Assembly (NCBI RefSeq): GCF_014649795.1
Contig: NZ_BMTS01000002.1
Coordinates: 62,001 to 126,000 of the forward strand
DNA: 64,000 bases
Source of the DNA: Streptomyces melanogenes
Lineage (GTDB): Bacteria > Actinomycetota > Actinomycetes > Streptomycetales > Streptomycetaceae
Direction: 5' to 3'
The translations under genes were made by a program, and so were the position numbers. The notes under the pieces were generated by a model that saw only the letters and a program-made list of their open reading frames with translations, searched no databases and was not told the DNA's origin. Shown here piece after piece: positions 35,076 through 43,743 of this stretch (position 1 is its first letter; every line of letters starts with the position of its first letter).

Positions 35076-35693
35076 TTAGGAGGTTGCGGTGCTGTAGGCC
35101 TGAAGGACGTGCAGGAAGAGCGCTTCGCGGCGGGCCAGGACGGCCTCGCTGCCGGGGTCGAGCAGGACCTGGACGGCGGTGCCGTCGTGGACGGCGACGA
35201 GCGCCTGACCCAGCGCGTCCTCGTCGGTGACCCGGCGCCCGGTGCGCCCGAGCGCCTCGACGACCGCGGGCAGCACGGCGTCCTGGATCGCCCGCTCCCG
35301 GGCGGCCATCACGCGCCGCAGGGCGGGGTTGCGCAGGGCGTGCGCGGTGAACTCGGCGGTGACCCGGTACCAGGCGTCGTCCACCGGGATGGCCCGCAGC
35401 GCGGCCCGCACGGCGTCCTCGGGCGCGGCCGCCGACACCTCGTCGAGGGCGGCGCGCACGTCCGCGAGCAGCCGGGTCGAGCGCTCCTCCCACATGGCGA
35501 GGAACAGCTCGTCGAGCGAGGTGAAGTTCGAGTAGAAGGCGCCGCGGGTGTATCCGGCCCGCTCGCAGATCTGCTCGACCGTGGACCGGCCGAAGCCCTC
35601 CTCGGCGAACACGTCGAGCGCGGAGTCGAGCAGCCGCCGCCGGGTGCGGGCGCGGCGCGAGGTGACGCGCTTGGGCGGGGTGGCGGTGGTCAT
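35076..35693 (-). CDS. TetR-family transcriptional regulator
   Basis: The 205-residue repressor-type protein has an N-terminal helix-turn-helix (LLDSALDVFAEEGFGRSTVEQICERAGYTRGAFYSNF within residues 21-57) and a ligand-binding helical domain. The GAFYSNF ending of the recognition region is typical of the AcrR-like branch. Nested inverted repeats just upstream of its ATG are the probable operator for autoregulation and for the downstream dehydrogenase gene. A flavoprotein partner suggests a small lipophilic ligand; this is inferred. Confidence 0.93.
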   Translation of the reverse strand: MTTATPPKRVTSRRARTRRRLLDSALDVFAEEGFGRSTVEQICERAGYTRGAFYSNFTSLDELFLAMWEERSTRLLADVRAALDEVSAAAPEDAVRAALRAIPVDDAWYRVTAEFTAHALRNPALRRVMAARERAIQDAVLPAVVEALGRTGRRVTDEDALGQALVAVHDGTAVQVLLDPGSEAVLARREALFLHVLQAYSTATS

Positions 35694-35706
35694 GGGCTCC
35701 CTCTCT

Positions 35707-35741
35707 CGGATACATGAACGTATCCGATGCGCGAATGTATC
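35707..35741. promoter_or_regulatory. Candidate TetR operator, nested palindromes
   Basis: CGGATAC (35707-35713) and GTATCCG (35720-35726) form one inverted repeat. GATACAT (35709-35715) and ATGTATC (35735-35741) form a second that shares its left half. They lie 13-48 bases upstream of the TetR start. Confidence 0.65.
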
Positions 35742-35959
35742 GACAAGGCCTCTGACCTGGGTGTTCGCACCCGCGATAGAGGTGACTGATACGCGCCCCT
35801 CTCGCGTCGGGCCTCTTCGGCTCTATTCGGCCGTGTCTCGCTCGCGTCGGCCTTTGTCGAGATTGCGTCCTGTACAGGTCTGGGTCCCCGCAGCAGGGTT
35901 CTCCCCGGCGGACGGATGACAGCTGACAGACGTCGACGCACTGATGGGGAGTGGGAACC

Positions 35960-37738
35960 ATGGGCGACTCGCTCGGCACGGCCGGCGCGGCCGGGGCACA
36001 GGACCCCGGGCCCGAGGGCGCGGGCTTCGCGTACCACCCGGTCGAGCGGGAGCTGATCGTGGTCGCCCGCCCCGAACTCGTACAGGACGGCTCGCCGATC
36101 TCCGAGGCGCCCCCGGGATCGTCCGCCCTGGACATGTTCCTGATGGACCAACAGCTGGCCCTGGAGCCGCTGTTCGGCAGTGAGGCCCGGGTGCGTGAGG
36201 CGCTGGCGCTGCTCCCCCGGCACGGCGTCGACGTACCCGACCTCACGCTCTTCCACCGCGTGCGCGGCGGCGAGGACCGCCTGGAGGAGCTCGCCTCCCG
36301 GCTCGCGGGCCTGCCCGGGATCGACACGGCGTACGTGAAGCCGAGCGCGCTCCCGGCGACGGGCCCGTTCGGCGCGAAGGACGACGGCGACGCGCGCGCC
36401 GACGAAGGGCGGCGCGAGAAGGAAGGGGCCGCCACCCCCGACTTCAGCGGCCGCCAGGGCTACCTGGGCCCCGCGCCCGACGGCGTGGACGCGGCCTGGG
36501 CGTGGCTCCAGGCGGGCGGCTCCGGCGAGGGCGTGAGCATCGTCGACGTCGAGGCGGCCTGGCAGCTCGGCCACCGCGACCTCGGGCCCAAGCTCGCCGG
36601 GATCGTCGCGGGCACCCCCGTCGAGGACCTGGCCTGGCGCAACCACGGAACCGGCGTGCTCGGGGTGCTCGGCGGCAGCCGCACCGGCAGCGGCACGCTC
36701 GGCATCGTCCCGGAGGCGGTCCTCGCGGTCGCGTCGATCCACGGCATCGGCACGGCCCGGGCCATCACCGGCGCCGCCGACCGCCTCACCCCCGGCGACA
36801 TCCTGCTGGTCCCGCTGCACCGCCCCGGCCCGCGCTTCGGCTACGCGGCCGACGACGACCAGCGCGGTCACATCCCGCTGGAGTGGTGGCCCGACGACTA
36901 CGCGGCCGTGCGGTACGCGACGGCGCGCGGCGTGGTGGTCGTCGAGGCGGCCGGCAACGGCGCGGAGAGCCTGGACGACGCGCTGTACGAGGCGCGCCCG
37001 GACGGCTTCCCGGCGTGGTGGCGCAACCCGTTCGACCCGGCGGCCCCGTCCTCCGGCGCGATCGTGGTCGGCGCGGGCGCCCCGCCGCCGGGCACGCACG
37101 GCCGCGACCACGGCCCCGACCGCTCCCGCCTGGGCTTCTCCAACTTCGGTACGCGGGTGGACGCCCAGGGCTGGGGCCACGAGGTCACCACGGCGGGCGG
37201 CTTCTGGAACCGGCCGGGCGAGCTGCAGGGCGGGCAGTCGGAGGACACCTGGTACACGGACGCGTTCTCCGGCACGTCACCGGCGGCCGCGCAGGTCGCG
37301 GGCGTGCTGGCCGCGCTCCAGGGGATGCTGCGCACGGCGGGCCTGGCCCCGCTGGCGCCCGAGCCCCTGCGCGAGCTCCTGCGCCGCACCGGCTCGCCGC
37401 AGCGGGAGGCGCCGGGCCGCCCGTCCTCGCAGCGCATCGGCACCCGCCCGGACCTGCGCGCCGCGGTGGCCCACCTCGTACCGCGCCGCATCACGGAGGG
37501 CGTGGCGGAACGCTTCTGGGACGACCTGCTGCCGGACCCGCCCGACCCTCTCGACGCGCACCACAGCACCACGCGCCTGCGCCTGTACGTGAACGGGGCG
37601 TGGCGCACCCTCACCGACCCCGAGCCGCACGTCCGCCTGGCGGTCCACACCGCGTTCGCGGGCGGCCGCCACGCCGTACGCGTCCGGTACACCGATGCCG
37701 ACGAGGTCGTGGGCGTGACGGTGACGGGCGAGAGGTGA
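35960..37738 (+). CDS. Subtilisin-family (S8) serine peptidase, no signal peptide
   Basis: The 592-residue protein has an N-terminal 170-residue non-catalytic part, then an S8 domain. The catalytic Asp is in SIVDVEAAWQLGHRDL (a DVE variant of the usual DTG/DSG), His in RNHGTGVLGVLGG, oxyanion Asn in VEAAGNG, and the nucleophile Ser in FSGTSPAAAQVAG. A roughly 80-residue C-terminal domain follows (LYVNGAWRTL, RYTDADEVVGV). No signal peptide is visible, so it may act inside the cell or be exported by a non-classical route. ATG 35960 has GGGGAG eight bases upstream. A Gly/Gln-rich gene follows after 28 bases. Confidence 0.9.
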   Translation: MGDSLGTAGAAGAQDPGPEGAGFAYHPVERELIVVARPELVQDGSPISEAPPGSSALDMFLMDQQLALEPLFGSEARVREALALLPRHGVDVPDLTLFHRVRGGEDRLEELASRLAGLPGIDTAYVKPSALPATGPFGAKDDGDARADEGRREKEGAATPDFSGRQGYLGPAPDGVDAAWAWLQAGGSGEGVSIVDVEAAWQLGHRDLGPKLAGIVAGTPVEDLAWRNHGTGVLGVLGGSRTGSGTLGIVPEAVLAVASIHGIGTARAITGAADRLTPGDILLVPLHRPGPRFGYAADDDQRGHIPLEWWPDDYAAVRYATARGVVVVEAAGNGAESLDDALYEARPDGFPAWWRNPFDPAAPSSGAIVVGAGAPPPGTHGRDHGPDRSRLGFSNFGTRVDAQGWGHEVTTAGGFWNRPGELQGGQSEDTWYTDAFSGTSPAAAQVAGVLAALQGMLRTAGLAPLAPEPLRELLRRTGSPQREAPGRPSSQRIGTRPDLRAAVAHLVPRRITEGVAERFWDDLLPDPPDPLDAHHSTTRLRLYVNGAWRTLTDPEPHVRLAVHTAFAGGRHAVRVRYTDADEVVGVTVTGER

Positions 37739-37766
37739 CCCCCAACACGAGGAAAGGGGAACAGAG

Positions 37767-38264
37767 ATGACGTCCTTCGTACCGCAGCAGTTCGAGCAGG
37801 GCACGGGTCAGGGGATGGGCCAGGGGATGGGTCCGGGGCAGGGCTTCGGTCAGGGCCAGGGAATCGGCCAAGGGCAGGGGCAGGGCCAGGGCGTCCCGCA
37901 GCACCTCCAGCAGCAGCTGCACCAGCTGGGCCAGCAGCAGCCGTTCCAGTCGCTGCTCCAGCAGTTCGGCCAGCAGCCGGGCACCCAGCCCCAGGCGCAG
38001 CCCCAGCCCCAGGCACAACCGCAGGCGCAGTACTTCGTCGCGTACGCAACAGCCGTACAGGCGCCGATCGCCCCGTTCCCGGGGATCGAGGCGTCCATGA
38101 CCCTGGTGGTCAACGGCCGCCAGGTGCGGCTGCCGCACCCGAGCCAGTTCGTGATCGAGCGGGTCCTGAGCGCGTTCCGGCACGGCCAGTTCGTCCGGGT
38201 GGCGTACGACGACCGGATGATGGTGAAGGGGATCGAGATAGAGGCATCGAGGCCGATGCAGTAG
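37767..38264 (+). CDS. Gly/Gln-rich low-complexity protein with small conserved C-terminal domain
   Basis: I do not recognise a family. Residues 1-90 are a GQG/QQ/QPQ low-complexity tract of prion-like composition. Residues about 90-165 form a compact domain (ASMTLVVNGRQVRLPHPSQF, then HGQFVRVAYDDRMMVKGIEI). That C-terminal part resembles in composition the last domain of the protease encoded just upstream (NGAWRTL, VRYTDADEVVGV), though homology is unproven. AAAGGGGAA precedes the ATG. The 28-base spacing implies an operon with the protease. Confidence 0.7.
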   Translation: MTSFVPQQFEQGTGQGMGQGMGPGQGFGQGQGIGQGQGQGQGVPQHLQQQLHQLGQQQPFQSLLQQFGQQPGTQPQAQPQPQAQPQAQYFVAYATAVQAPIAPFPGIEASMTLVVNGRQVRLPHPSQFVIERVLSAFRHGQFVRVAYDDRMMVKGIEIEASRPMQ

Positions 38265-38283
38265 CAGCCCGACCATCGAGGAG

Positions 38284-38316
38284 GGGCCCGGGCCGCGAAG
38301 ACGGTGGCCCGGGCCC
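38284..38316. terminator. Bidirectional hairpin terminator
   Basis: GGGCCCGGGCC (38284-38294) pairs perfectly with GGCCCGGGCCC (38306-38316) between two convergent genes. Confidence 0.8.
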
Positions 38317-38322
38317 GGCGGC

Positions 38323-38979
38323 TCAGGGCAGCAGATGGACGTCGTAGAAGAACTGATACCGCGACGGATCGTCAGGTAGGAACCAGTGAAACCCTTCCAG
38401 CAGAAAGACAGCGACGAGATTCACGGCGATGACGAGCGCGACGAAGGCGAGCACGCACCGCCCGACGGCCCGCAGGGGTGAGGCGGGAAGCACGCGGTCG
38501 GCGGTGACGGGCGCGAAGGCGAGGACGACGCCGACGGCGAGGATCGACGCCACGAAGAGGACCCAGGCCCAGACGTACAGATGCAGCCCGAGGACGGGGC
38601 TGCCGTATCCCTTGTCGCCGGGCAGGATGTGCAGCATGGTCTGCCGCCACGAGGTGAACCCCCCGCCCACACAGGCGACGAGCGCGAGCCCCCACCCGGT
38701 CATGTAGTCGCTCCCGGACACCCGCCCGGTCATCCCCTGCCGTACGACGTACGCGGCCCCGAGCGCGGCCAGCAGCATGAACATCCGCTGCACCATGCAG
38801 AGCGGACAGGGATAGTCCCAGTCCCCGAACTGCACGGCGAGCCCGCCGCACACGACCCCGGTCCACCCGACGGCGAAGAGACAGGCGAACCAGTACTGCA
38901 CCTGCCCGAGCACCCCGCGCCGCTCATCGATGGCGACGGCTACGGGGGAGGTGCTGGGCGTACCACCACTGTCGTCCAT
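38323..38979 (-). CDS. DsbB-like disulfide oxidoreductase membrane protein
   Basis: The 218-residue protein has four to five membrane helices. A CPLC redox motif (DYPCPLCMVQRM, about residue 60) sits in the first outer loop, as in DsbB, which reoxidises the periplasmic oxidase and passes electrons to quinone. The second periplasmic Cys pair of classical DsbB is not visible, so it may work differently. ATG 38979 shares one base with the stop of the upstream small membrane gene (TGATG), indicating coupling. Confidence 0.78.
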   Translation of the reverse strand: MDDSGGTPSTSPVAVAIDERRGVLGQVQYWFACLFAVGWTGVVCGGLAVQFGDWDYPCPLCMVQRMFMLLAALGAAYVVRQGMTGRVSGSDYMTGWGLALVACVGGGFTSWRQTMLHILPGDKGYGSPVLGLHLYVWAWVLFVASILAVGVVLAFAPVTADRVLPASPLRAVGRCVLAFVALVIAVNLVAVFLLEGFHWFLPDDPSRYQFFYDVHLLP

Positions 38980-39137
38980 CAGTAACTCAGCCCCAGCCCG
39001 AGCCCGCTGGTGATGTGATGCGCGAGCAGGAAACAGGTAGCCACAAACACCACCCACCACACCCCGACCCCCACCACCCCCCGCCGCCAAATCCCCACGA
39101 CGACGACCAGCAGCCCCCCGAAGATGAGCGTGTCCAT
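38979..39137 (-). CDS. 52-residue membrane protein coupled to the DsbB-like gene
   Basis: The short protein (MDTLIFGGLLVVVVGIWRRG and one further helix ending in HHITSGLGLG) has two hydrophobic segments. It has no ribosome site, but TAGCGT lies seven bases before the ATG, fitting a leaderless transcript. Its stop overlaps the next start by one base. The function is unknown; a partner for the DsbB-like protein is plausible. Confidence 0.65.
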   Translation of the reverse strand: MDTLIFGGLLVVVVGIWRRGVVGVGVWWVVFVATCFLLAHHITSGLGLGLSY

Positions 39138-39238
39138 GGCCGGGACGCTAGCGGGCGGGGGCAGGGGAGGGGGGAGGCTGCGGGGGGACGCGCGCGGGGG
39201 TGCCTCGGGAGGGTGTACGGCGCGCACGCAGAAACAGA

Positions 39239-39270
39239 AGAGCCACCTACTCACGTGAGTAGATGGCTCT
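39239..39270 (-). terminator. Terminator downstream of tRNA-Pro
   Basis: AGAGCCACCTACTCAC pairs with GTGAGTAGATGGCTCT over 16 positions with one A-C mismatch. On the minus strand it is followed by TCTGTTTCTG. Confidence 0.8.
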
Positions 39271-39286
39271 CCTGCTGTTTCGGCTG

Positions 39287-39360
39287 TCGGGGTGGCGGGA
39301 TTTGAACCCACGACCTCTTCGTCCCGAACGAAGCGCGCTGCCAAGCTGCGCTACACCCCG
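39287..39360 (-). tRNA. tRNA-Pro (anticodon CGG)
   Basis: The cloverleaf is complete. The acceptor stem is CGGGGTG/CACCCCG with discriminator A, the D stem GCGC/GCGC, and the anticodon stem CTTCG/CGAAG with loop TTCGGGA (anticodon CGG at 34-36). The T stem GTGGG/CCCGC carries TTCAAAT. The CCA end is not encoded. No integrated element flanks it. Confidence 0.97.
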
Positions 39361-39438
39361 ATGTCACCGGTTGTCGCGGCGACGTCGTTTACTTTAGCCC
39401 ACCGGCGGCCGGAGACGAAATCCGGTTTCGGGGGGCCG

Positions 39439-40380
39439 TCACGGGCGGGGTGTCAGGGTCAGCAGGGTGGCCTCCGGGGGGCAGGCGAAGCGGACCGGGG
39501 TGTAGCGGTTCGTGCCGCAGCCCGCCGAGACGTGCAGGTAGGCGCGGTTGCCCGCCGACTCGTGGGTGGAGAGGCCCTTCACCCGGTCCGTGTCCAGGTC
39601 GCAGTTGGTGACCAGGGCCCCGTAGAAGGGGACGCACAGCTGGCCGCCGTGGGTGTGGCCGGCCAGGATCAGGGGGTAGCCGTCGGCGGTGAAGGCGTCC
39701 AGGGAGCGCAGGTACGGGGCGTGGACCACCGCGATCGACAGGTCCGCGTCCTTCTCCGGGCCGCCCGCCACCTTCTCGTACCGGTCCCGCTTGATGTGCG
39801 GGTCGTCCAGGCCCGTGAAGGCGAGCTCGAAGCCGCCCTCCAGCTTGAGGCGGCCGCGCGTGTTGCTCAGGCCGACCCAGCCCGCCGTGTCGAACGCGTC
39901 CCGGAGCTCCTCCCACGGGTTGTGGACGACACCGACCGCGGGCGGGTTGCCGTTCAGGCCGTGCTTGCCCTGGACTTTCTCCAGCAGATAGCGGGCGGGG
40001 TTGCGCAGCCTCGGGCCGTAGTAGTCGTTCGAGCCGAAGACGTACACCCCGGGGAACTCCATCAGCGGGCCCAGCGCGTCCAGGACCTCCGGCACGCCCT
40101 CCGTGTCCGACAGGTTGTCGCCCGTGTTGACCACGAAGTCCGGGCGCAGCCCGGCCAGCGACTGGAGCCAGGCGCGCTTCTTGCGCTGGCCGCCGACCAT
40201 GTGGATGTCCGAGACCTGGAGCACGCGCAGCGGGCGCGCGCCGCGCGGCAGCACCGGGACCGTCACCCGGCGGAGCCGGAAGGACCGGGCTTCGATGCCC
40301 GCCGCGTAGGCGATACCGGCCGCCCCGATCGCCGTGATGGCCGCCGTCGTCTTCAGAGGAATCCCGTATCGCGCGCGCAT
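39439..40380 (-). CDS. Calcineurin-like metallophosphoesterase
   Basis: The 313-residue protein has an N-terminal membrane anchor (TTAAITAIGAAGIAYAAG, about 11-28) and the metallophosphoesterase motifs VSDIHMVG, NTGDNLSD, GSNDYYG, VVHAP and AGHTHGGQL in order. It belongs to the YkuE/YaeI-like group that acts at the membrane face. The substrate is unknown. The ATG has no good ribosome site; AACGAT six bases upstream is a weak leaderless-type -10. Confidence 0.9.
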   Translation of the reverse strand: MRARYGIPLKTTAAITAIGAAGIAYAAGIEARSFRLRRVTVPVLPRGARPLRVLQVSDIHMVGGQRKKRAWLQSLAGLRPDFVVNTGDNLSDTEGVPEVLDALGPLMEFPGVYVFGSNDYYGPRLRNPARYLLEKVQGKHGLNGNPPAVGVVHNPWEELRDAFDTAGWVGLSNTRGRLKLEGGFELAFTGLDDPHIKRDRYEKVAGGPEKDADLSIAVVHAPYLRSLDAFTADGYPLILAGHTHGGQLCVPFYGALVTNCDLDTDRVKGLSTHESAGNRAYLHVSAGCGTNRYTPVRFACPPEATLLTLTPRP

Positions 40381-40536
40381 GCGTCCATCGTTGCAGACGT
40401 ACGTACTCCTACGGCCTTCGCGGGTGGTTCGCGGACGTCCCGTACGCCCCTGCCCGCGCCCCGCGTACGCCCGGACCCGCGCTCCCGGCGTGAAACTGGC
40501 ACGCGCCCCGGGTGCGCCACCTGCCACACTAGGCGC

Positions 40537-41001
40537 ATGACCACGCTCAAGGCCACGCTCAAGGACGACCTCACCACCGCCATGAAGGCGCGCGACGAGC
40601 TGCGCTCGTCGACGCTGCGACTGACCCTCACCGCCATCGCCAAGGAGGAGGTCGCGGGCAAGAGCGCGCGCGAGCTCTCCGACGACGAGGTGCTGCAGGT
40701 GATCGCCAAGGAGGCGAAGAAGCGGCGTGAGGCGGCCGAGGCGTTCGACCAGGGCGGCCGGGCCGAGTCGGCGGCGAAGGAGCGGGCCGAGGGCGAGATC
40801 CTCGACGCGTACCTGCCCAAGCAGCTCACCGACGACGAGCTCCACGCGATCGTCTTGGAGGCCGTGGCGGAGGCCAGGGCCGCGGGCGCCGAGGGCCCGA
40901 AGGCCATGGGCGCCGTGATGAAGATCGTGAAGCCGAAGGTGGCCGGGCTCGCGGACGGCGGCCGGGTGTCGGCGGCCGTCAAGAGCCTGCTGGCGGGCTG
41001 A
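40537..41001 (+). CDS. GatB/YqeY domain protein
   Basis: The 154-residue soluble helical protein matches YqeY: LKDDLTTAMKARDELRSSTLRL, EVLQVIAKEAKKRREAAEAF, then YLPKQLTDDELHAIV and KAMGAVMKIVKPKV. The tail domain is shared with GatB of the amidotransferase and can bind tRNA in that setting; the free-standing protein's role is unclear. A long upstream open frame crosses the tRNA and is not credible. A 17-base-pair hairpin follows. Confidence 0.92.
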   Translation: MTTLKATLKDDLTTAMKARDELRSSTLRLTLTAIAKEEVAGKSARELSDDEVLQVIAKEAKKRREAAEAFDQGGRAESAAKERAEGEILDAYLPKQLTDDELHAIVLEAVAEARAAGAEGPKAMGAVMKIVKPKVAGLADGGRVSAAVKSLLAG

Positions 41002-41022
41002 CGCACCGCCCGCGTACGTACG

Positions 41023-41060
41023 CGGAAGGGGCGCCCGGGTGATCCCGGGCGCCCCTTCCG
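41023..41060. terminator. Perfect 17-bp hairpin terminator
   Basis: CGGAAGGGGCGCCCGGG (41023-41039), loop TGAT, then the exact complement to 41060. It lies between the convergent yqeY and penicillin-binding protein genes. Confidence 0.85.
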
Positions 41061-41079
41061 TCGTATGCGAGCCGAGGGC

Positions 41080-43338
41080 CTACGGGAAGTTCCCGCCGAT
41101 CGCCCCGTCCGTCGTCGCCCCGCCGATCACTCCCGGCGGGATGGTGATGCCGGGGTTGGGCGGGACGGTGATGCCGCCGCCCGGCTTGTTGTCGCCGGGG
41201 CGGTGCTTCTTGCCGCCCTTGCCCTTGCCCTTCGCGTTGTCGCCCCCGTCGCCCGCCGGCGGGTCCTTGGGCTGCGGGTCGGGGATGTCGACCCGTACGA
41301 AGTTGGGGGCGGGCTGGCCGGAGAGGGCGCCGGTCATGGCGTCCTTCCAGATCGGTCCGGGGACCTCACCGCCGTACACCTTCTCCTTGTACACGCCGCC
41401 GATCGTGATGTTCTCCATCTCGACGCTCTGCGACGGGCTGCCGACCCACACCGCGCCCGACATGTTCGGCGTGTAGCCGACGAACCAGGCGTTCTTGCGC
41501 TGGTCGGTGGTGCCGGTCTTGCCCGCGTTGTCGCGGTCCGAGAGGCCCGCCAGCGCACCCGTACCGGAGTCGGTCACGCCGCGCAGCAGCGTGTTGACGC
41601 TGTCCGCCGTGTTCTGGGACATCGCCTGGCTGCACGAGGACTTCGGCACCGGCAGCGCCGTACCGTCCGCCTTCTTGATCGACTCGATGGCGACCGGCGT
41701 GCAGTAGGTGCCCCGGCTGGCGAAGGCCGCGTACGCGCTCGCCATGTTCAGCGGGGAGATGCCGGTGGAGCCCAGCGTCAGCGCGGACGGCACCATCGGG
41801 AGCTTCGCGCCGTTGCCCTGCACCACGTGCAGCTTGTCCGTCATCTGCGACACCGGGCACATGCCGATCTCGCCGAGCATCTGCACGAAGTACGTGTTGA
41901 CGGACTTCTCCATCGCCGTCCTCAGCGCGTACGGCCCGTGCTCGGACTCGTTCTCGTTCTCCAGCGACTCGTTGCGGACGTTCACCCACGGCTTGGCGCC
42001 GCACGTCTGCACGGTCGCCGGGTACGCCATCTCGAACGGCGACGGGTACTGCTGCGTGGGCGGCTTGCCGCCCTCGATCGCGGCGGCGGCCAGGAACGGC
42101 TTGAAGGTCGAGCCGACCGGGAAGCCGTAGTTCGAGCCGCCCATCTGCTTGTTCACCGAGAAGTTGATCTGCGTCTCGTGGTTGCCGAAGCCGTACGGCC
42201 GCGACTGGCCCATCGCCATGATCTTGCCGGTGCCGGGCTGGACCAGGGTGACCGCCGTGGCGACCTTGTCCGACTGGTAGACGTGGTCCTTGATGGAGGC
42301 CTGGGCGGACTGCTGGGCCTGCGGGTCCAGGGTCGTGCGGACGGTGAGACCGCCCTGGTTCCACAGCTTGGCCCGCTCCTCCTTGGTCTTGCCGAAGACC
42401 GGGTCGGAGAGGAAGACCTCGCGCACGTAGTCGCAGAAGAAGCCCGCGCCGCTGACGGCCGTGATGCAGCCGTTCTTCGGCTTGGAGACCTTCAGCTTGA
42501 TCGGGGCGGCCTTGGCGCGGTCCGCCTCGGCCTGCGAGACGTCCTTCATGTCGGCCATCCGCTGGAGCACCGTGTCCCGGCGCTTCTTGGCCTCCTGCGC
42601 GTCGTTGACCGGGTCGTACCGGCTCGGCGACTGGACGATGCCCGCCAGCATGGCGGCCTCCTCCAGCTTCAGGTCCTTGGCCGGCTTGGAGAAGTAGCGC
42701 TTGGCGGCGGCCTCGACGCCGTACGCCTGCTGCCCGAAGAACGTGATGTTGAGGTAGTTCTCCAGGATCTTCTTCTTGCCGAGCTCCTCCTCGACCTGGA
42801 TCGCGTACTTCAGCTCCTTGACCTTGCGGCCGAGCGTCTGCTGGGTGGCCTCGGCGACCTTGTCGGGGTCGTCGCCGGCCTCCTCCACGAAGACGTTCTT
42901 CACGTACTGCTGGGTGAGGGTGGACGCGCCCTGGGCCACCCCGCCCGACGTGGCGTTCTTGTTGAGCGCGCGCAGCACGCCCTTGAGGTCGATCGCGCCG
43001 TGCTCGTAGAAGCGCGAGTCCTCGATCGCGACGATCGCCTTCTGCATGTACGGCGAGATGTCCGCGAGCGGGACCACCGTGCGGTCGCGCGAGTACACGG
43101 TCGCGATCGGACCGCCCTTGGAGTCCAGGATCGTGGTGCGCTGACTCAGCGGCGGGGTCTTCAGATTGGCGGGGATCTCGTCGAACCCCTCGACCGTGCC
43201 CTTGGCCGCGAGCCCCAGCGCGCCGAACGCCGGCAGCGCGATGCCCGCGAGCACCGCTCCGGAGAGCACACTCACCCCGACGAACTTGGCGGCCTGCTGG
43301 GTCCCGGTCAGACCACCGCCCGAGCGCTTCTTTGCCAT
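41080..43338 (-). CDS. Class A penicillin-binding protein
   Basis: The 752-residue bifunctional enzyme polymerises and cross-links peptidoglycan outside the membrane. An N-terminal membrane helix (about 18-45) is followed by the transglycosylase domain with AIEDSRFYEHGAID and QGASTLTQQYVKN. The transpeptidase motifs are SxxK in GSTFKPF (about 403), SxN in SVNTYF and KTGT in NAGKTGTTD. The C-terminus is a Pro/Gly/Lys-rich tail without PASTA repeats. It is divergent from wblA, an order I recall from S. coelicolor. Confidence 0.96.
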   Translation of the reverse strand: MAKKRSGGGLTGTQQAAKFVGVSVLSGAVLAGIALPAFGALGLAAKGTVEGFDEIPANLKTPPLSQRTTILDSKGGPIATVYSRDRTVVPLADISPYMQKAIVAIEDSRFYEHGAIDLKGVLRALNKNATSGGVAQGASTLTQQYVKNVFVEEAGDDPDKVAEATQQTLGRKVKELKYAIQVEEELGKKKILENYLNITFFGQQAYGVEAAAKRYFSKPAKDLKLEEAAMLAGIVQSPSRYDPVNDAQEAKKRRDTVLQRMADMKDVSQAEADRAKAAPIKLKVSKPKNGCITAVSGAGFFCDYVREVFLSDPVFGKTKEERAKLWNQGGLTVRTTLDPQAQQSAQASIKDHVYQSDKVATAVTLVQPGTGKIMAMGQSRPYGFGNHETQINFSVNKQMGGSNYGFPVGSTFKPFLAAAAIEGGKPPTQQYPSPFEMAYPATVQTCGAKPWVNVRNESLENENESEHGPYALRTAMEKSVNTYFVQMLGEIGMCPVSQMTDKLHVVQGNGAKLPMVPSALTLGSTGISPLNMASAYAAFASRGTYCTPVAIESIKKADGTALPVPKSSCSQAMSQNTADSVNTLLRGVTDSGTGALAGLSDRDNAGKTGTTDQRKNAWFVGYTPNMSGAVWVGSPSQSVEMENITIGGVYKEKVYGGEVPGPIWKDAMTGALSGQPAPNFVRVDIPDPQPKDPPAGDGGDNAKGKGKGGKKHRPGDNKPGGGITVPPNPGITIPPGVIGGATTDGAIGGNFP

Positions 43339-43743
43339 GGGGGCAGCCTACGTTCTGATTCGCCGGACACGGGTCAATGCTCTGGCCTAAGCTGCTCTCA
43401 ACTGTCACAGCAGTGCGGTTGTGCATCAAGTCGATGTTTATCGCCGTTCAACTCTCGCAAGAGGGCGGCCGTCCCGAATCGCCGTCCGTTTACGCCTCAT
43501 GCGTCATCAGGCGTCCGTTGTGGCTCAACTGGAACGTCCCGCTTGGTCGGGTTTGTCACTTATGTCCCCAGCTCACTCCGTTGGGTGATCTGCCGCGTAC
43601 GCATAGTCCGTTCGGGCCATTCAAGATTGGGCCCGAAGGGGGTGTTGCGCTGTGCCCACCTTCCGTAACGTCCTCAACTGGCAGCGGTGAATATGCCTCT
43701 GCCGCCGTGGGGGAGCCTCGATTCGGGAGAGGACGGCGCCGGC
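43339..43743. other. Long divergent regulatory region, PBP gene / wblA
   Basis: The 405 bases are less GC-rich than their surroundings and hold no credible gene. They must contain both promoters and probably a long wblA leader. Visible features are AT-containing blocks such as TGTGCATCAAGTCGATGTTT (about 43420-43439) and TCAACTCTCGCAAGAGGG (about 43447), whose CTCGCAAGAG is a short palindrome. Confidence 0.6.

Noticed and set aside
39287..39360. tRNA-Pro as an attachment site for an integrated element
   Set aside because: There is no integrase gene, no duplicated tRNA 3' end and no foreign-looking gene block nearby.
41065..43668. An 867-codon plus-strand open frame antisense to the penicillin-binding protein
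   Set aside because: The minus-strand frame has all transglycosylase and transpeptidase motifs; the antisense frame shows only biased composition.
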